Of a stretch of DNA of 64,000 bases, positions 61,567-64,000 are shown piece by piece; within the stretch, counting starts at the first letter, position 1; each line of letters begins with the position of its first letter. The position numbers and the translations under genes were made by a program. The stretch is from JAMQKA01 sp031569985 (lineage in GTDB: Bacteria > Bacteroidota > Rhodothermia > Balneolales > Balneolaceae), in contig NZ_JAMQKA010000026.1 of the NCBI RefSeq assembly GCF_031569985.1, positions 1 to 64,000 on the forward strand, given 5' to 3'. Under the pieces are notes generated by a model. That model saw nothing but the letters and a program-made list of their open reading frames with translations. It searched no databases and was not told the DNA's origin.

Positions 61567-61611
61567 CGGTGAATTTTTTGGGTTCGTTTTTTCTTCAATG
61601 AAAAAATGAAC
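61567..61611 (+). repeat. Dispersed repeat, copy B (pair with 40892-40958)
   Basis: The stretch begins CGGTGAATTTTTTGGGTTC and ends CAATGAAAAAATGAAC. It matches copy A at both ends and differs by a deletion of about 22 bases in the middle. The tail AAAAAATGAAC continues straight into the possible short frame at 61606. Confidence 0.5.
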
Positions 61612-61827
61612 AACAGGAATGATGAATTAAAAAATTGGTTGGTGAACTTTCAGCTCGGTTTATATCATTGCGGAGAATTTAGCGACCATGGGAAGCACTA
61701 CACGTGGTACCACGGGATAACATCCATTCGGGAGGGCAAAACCTCTAGTACAGGCCAAACAAAAGGTGGTAAGGTGACCACTTCGTGTGAAAATTATCAA
61801 AAGCCTTCTCGCGATAACAGATATTAG
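61606..61827 (+). CDS. Possible short protein of unknown function
   Basis: A 73-codon frame from ATG 61606: MNNRNDELKNWLVNFQLGLY and so on to a tail rich in Thr, Lys and Gly. The composition is not that of an obvious folded protein, the start is the end of a dispersed repeat, and no ribosome site is present. It could be a chance frame. Confidence 0.2.
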   Translation: MNNRNDELKNWLVNFQLGLYHCGEFSDHGKHYTWYHGITSIREGKTSSTGQTKGGKVTTSCENYQKPSRDNRY

Positions 61828-62083
61828 GTATAGTTAAAATTGCTGGGCCCGGTGCACGGTACCCTTACAATTAAGATTCAATACGCATTCAAATCTGCGG
61901 TTTCTGCGTAATCAGCGGGAGATAAAGCACACTGTTTCTTCGAATCATGCGCATCGTTGGATCAAACGGTGCGCATCTTTTCAATCAATCTTGCGCAACA
62001 TTTGATTAAATGAAGGGCGGCTACAAAGAGCGAGTCCCTTCACTATTACATATTCCCACAGTTGGGGAAAACGAATTCAGGAA

Positions 62084-63283
62084 TTATCTCTTTTTATTCT
62101 CCTTAAAGGCGTTGTAGTGCTCCTCAATCTCTTCTACGGAATCCCCGCCAAACTTTTCCAGGAAGGCGTTGGCGATAACCGGGGCAATAACATTTTCAAT
62201 CACCACTACAGCCCGCGGCAGTGCACACACATCGGAGCGTTCGTACCGGGTGTCCATCTCCTCCTTGGTGTTCATGTCCACGGTCTTTAGCGGTGTGAGC
62301 ATCGTCGGAATTGGCTTCATAACGCCTCGGATGATGATCGGCATACCAGTTGTGACGCCTCCTTCAAAACCTCCGAGCCGGTTGGTGCGGCGTCGGAATT
62401 CGCCCTCCTCATGGGTAATTTCATCGTGCACTTCGTGCCCGGGGCGGCGACCTGCTTCAAAACCGAGTCCAATCTCGACCCCTTTCATCGCCTGGGTGCC
62501 CATAATGGCCTGGGCCAGTTGCCCCTCCAGCTTTCGGTCCCAGTGCACAAAACTGCCGAGTCCTGCCGGAACTCCGGTCAGCACAACCTCCCAGTATCCA
62601 CCGAGCGAGCTCCCCTCTTTGCGCCATTTTTTGATCTCTTCGCGCATTTTTTCGGAGAGATCCTCATCCAGGCAGCGTACCGGCGATTCATCAGCGGCAC
62701 GAAATATCGTTTCGGCTCCGTCTTTCATCATCGGGTCAACAAGGTCGCGCACATCGCCCCACTCGTCCTCGTAACCCACACTGCCGATACGAATGATATG
62801 GCCGCCGATTTCAATGCCAAAGTGTTTCAGCAGCTTCCGTGCAATCGCGCTTAACCCCACACGCATGGCGGTTTCCCGTGCACTGGAACGCTCAATTGCG
62901 GGACGAATGTCATCATAGCGGTACTTTTGCACGCCGATGAGATCAGCATGTCCGGGACGCGGCACAGTTATCGGGTCTACATCTTCCCCGTCGCCCTCTT
63001 TGTTCATCACTTTCGGCCAGCCGGTATCATCTTTCTCGAAAGCGCGATTTGGTAACTGCAGTGCAATCGGCGTCCCCATTGTCTTGCCAAAGCGCACACC
63101 CGACAAAATCTCCGCCTTGTCCTTTTCAAATGCCATGCGACCGCCGCGGCCATATCCTTTTTGTCGGCGCGCCAGGTGCAGAGCAATTTCATCTTCAGTG
63201 ATCGGGAGTCCGGCGGGTATGCCTTCAATAATGCCAGTCAGTTGGGGGCCGTGTGATTCCCCTGCGGTTAAATATCGTATCAT
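62084..63283 (-). CDS. aroC: Chorismate synthase
   Basis: A 399-residue enzyme of the last shikimate step, removing phosphate and a proton from EPSP to make chorismate with reduced FMN. Markers are present: LTAGESHGPQLTGIIEGIPA (N-terminal), MGTPIALQLPNRAF, ERSSARETAMRVGLSAIARK, GGFEGGVTTGMPIIIRGVMK and RYERSDVCALPRAVVVIENV. Length is somewhat above the E. coli enzyme by extra loops. ATG 63283 start. Stands alone between repeat-bearing DNA and the RCK gene. Confidence 0.96.
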   Translation of the reverse strand: MIRYLTAGESHGPQLTGIIEGIPAGLPITEDEIALHLARRQKGYGRGGRMAFEKDKAEILSGVRFGKTMGTPIALQLPNRAFEKDDTGWPKVMNKEGDGEDVDPITVPRPGHADLIGVQKYRYDDIRPAIERSSARETAMRVGLSAIARKLLKHFGIEIGGHIIRIGSVGYEDEWGDVRDLVDPMMKDGAETIFRAADESPVRCLDEDLSEKMREEIKKWRKEGSSLGGYWEVVLTGVPAGLGSFVHWDRKLEGQLAQAIMGTQAMKGVEIGLGFEAGRRPGHEVHDEITHEEGEFRRRTNRLGGFEGGVTTGMPIIIRGVMKPIPTMLTPLKTVDMNTKEEMDTRYERSDVCALPRAVVVIENVIAPVIANAFLEKFGGDSVEEIEEHYNAFKENKKR

Positions 63284-63410
63284 GCTTGGTTTATGGTAAA
63301 TCTTGCAGGTTAGTTATTAGTTACTGGTAATTCAGATATTCGTTACAAGTCTGGTACTGCGTATTCGTATTAGTTCTAGCCACCACGCAATACGGAGTAC
63401 GCAACATAAT

Positions 63411-64000
63411 CTAGGTCTTCATGTAAATGTGTTGAAGGTAATCGTGACGTGAAACGCGTTCCTCCAGTGTACGGTTGTCCTCGCACCCTTTCGCACGTAG
63501 CTGCTCTATACGATCGATATCCCCCAACACAATTAATGAATCACCTTCATTTATTTTGTCCTCACTGCCGGGGTTAAACTTAATATTCTTCACATCGCCC
63601 TCAGGAATGATGGCGATAATAACAACGAAATATTTTTGGCGTATCCGGGCCTCAGCCAGGGTCTTTCCGGCAAGTTCAGCTCCTTCAAACACTTTCACCT
63701 CGTCAAAAATATGATCCTGGTGAGCCCCACCCTGTATCTGGTCCATAAACTGGTCGACATGGGGACGCAAAATTACATTTGCCATACGGTCGGCACCCAC
63801 CTCATAGGGCGAAATTACCTTATTAGCACCGGATCGCAGTATTTTCTTGGTGTTGGCGCGCTGATTAGTACGCACAAGGATAAATATATTTTTGTTGAGT
63901 TCGCGCGCTATCAGGGTTACAAAAACGTTATCCTGGTCGCGGGAGAGGGTGCAGATCAACCCCTTTGCCCGTTTTATACCCGCTTCAATGAGCACGCTTT
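63411..64000 (-). CDS. K+ channel/transport RCK (TrkA-N/C) protein, partial
   Basis: The C-terminal ~195 residues of a potassium-channel or TrkA-type regulatory protein; the gene continues past the window end because the frame is open to 64000 and reads SVLIEAGIKRAKGLICTLSR, matching mid-Rossmann RCK_N. Then DQDNVFVTLIARELNKNIFI and RSGANKVISPYEVGADRMAN (RCK_N end) and a TrkA-C domain (GAELAGKTLAEARIRQKYFV, GDSLIVLGDIDRIEQL). It gates K+ flux with nucleotide or ions. An N-terminal pore domain is likely but not in view. Confidence 0.88.
   Translation of the reverse strand, partial: SVLIEAGIKRAKGLICTLSRDQDNVFVTLIARELNKNIFILVRTNQRANTKKILRSGANKVISPYEVGADRMANVILRPHVDQFMDQIQGGAHQDHIFDEVKVFEGAELAGKTLAEARIRQKYFVVIIAIIPEGDVKNIKFNPGSEDKINEGDSLIVLGDIDRIEQLRAKGCEDNRTLEERVSRHDYLQHIYMKT

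Larger units (their letters stand above)
61321..62083. other. Intergenic, 763 bases with repeats
   Basis: No supported gene. The stretch holds the dispersed repeat copy B (61567-61611), the TCTGCG element (61887-61922) and a possible short frame (61606-61827). The first 240 bases read like a worn coding remnant (for example GGTCAAGTTTACCTCAGTCG) with stops in every frame. No tRNA or riboswitch seen. Confidence 0.5.

Noticed and set aside
61606..61827. Short frame after dispersed repeat as a real gene
   Set aside because: Listed only with low confidence; the start is inside a repeat, no ribosome site, and unusual composition.

Overview
The window looks like chromosome from a Gram-negative, outer-membraned bacterium of the Bacteroidota/Rhodothermota/Balneolota assemblage, most likely a Balneolales relative. 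This is inference from gene content: a CarboxypepD_reg/Oar-like TonB receptor, exported enzymes and lipoproteins, a DUF349 repeat protein, an S46 dipeptidyl-peptidase, a Crp-type regulator, an arsenosugar cluster and generally weak Shine-Dalgarno sites. There is no rRNA to prove it. Two complete tRNA-Arg genes (anticodons TCG and ACG) and a 3' fragment of a tRNA-Asp are present.

Layout. 1-6 kb: a perfect 32-bp palindrome, a 5'-truncated VCBS/FG-GAP protein, a broken DUF3892 mini-gene, a YjaB-type acetyltransferase, a large TolB-like/TPR signalling protein, and an acetyltransferase/methyltransferase pair. 6.2-10.8 kb: homocysteine S-methyltransferase, APC permease and secreted copper amine oxidase, all on +. 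10.9-12.2 kb: two frameshifted genes. 12.3-16.3 kb: a minus-strand group (SRPBCC, DUF6010-like, cupin, DUF3237-like, membrane protein, haloalkane-dehalogenase-like hydrolase) below a Crp/Fnr regulator. 16.3-18 kb: decayed sequence, tRNA-Arg with terminator and a toxin-antitoxin pair. 18-31.2 kb: a long minus-strand cluster of mostly exported oxidoreductases, hydrolases and NTF2-like proteins, with a divergent AraC regulator at 31.4 kb. 32.3-33.1 kb: a tRNA-Asp scar with tandem repeats and a second tRNA-Arg. 33.2-64 kb: mostly housekeeping genes, all intact: RluD-type synthase, recN, rhodanese, acyl-CoA dehydrogenase, lipase-maturation-factor homologue, nucleotidase, CynX-type transporter, ENPP-type phosphodiesterase, TonB receptor, arsenosugar genes, MBL hydrolase, DUF349 protein, MscS channel, Dps, second pseudouridine synthase, S46 peptidase, chorismate synthase and a K+ channel RCK protein cut by the window end.

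A clear pattern is that the left, accessory half holds at least six genes broken by single-base indels, a nonsense codon or truncation, while the roughly 31 kb of mainly core genes on the right shows none. The indels can be located to the base because both halves of each protein are readable in adjacent frames. I read this as relaxed selection on accessory DNA, although localized assembly error is not excluded.

The most interesting functional unit is the AraC-linked 18-31 kb cluster. Ten of its 13 genes encode products that carry Sec, lipoprotein or Tat signals, including a Tat-exported aldo/keto reductase, a lipoprotein flavodoxin and a lipoprotein PQQ-type sugar dehydrogenase. This implies an extracytoplasmic redox/lactone pathway whose substrate is unknown. 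The regulator gap holds a 21-bp-spaced direct repeat suited to an AraC-family operator.
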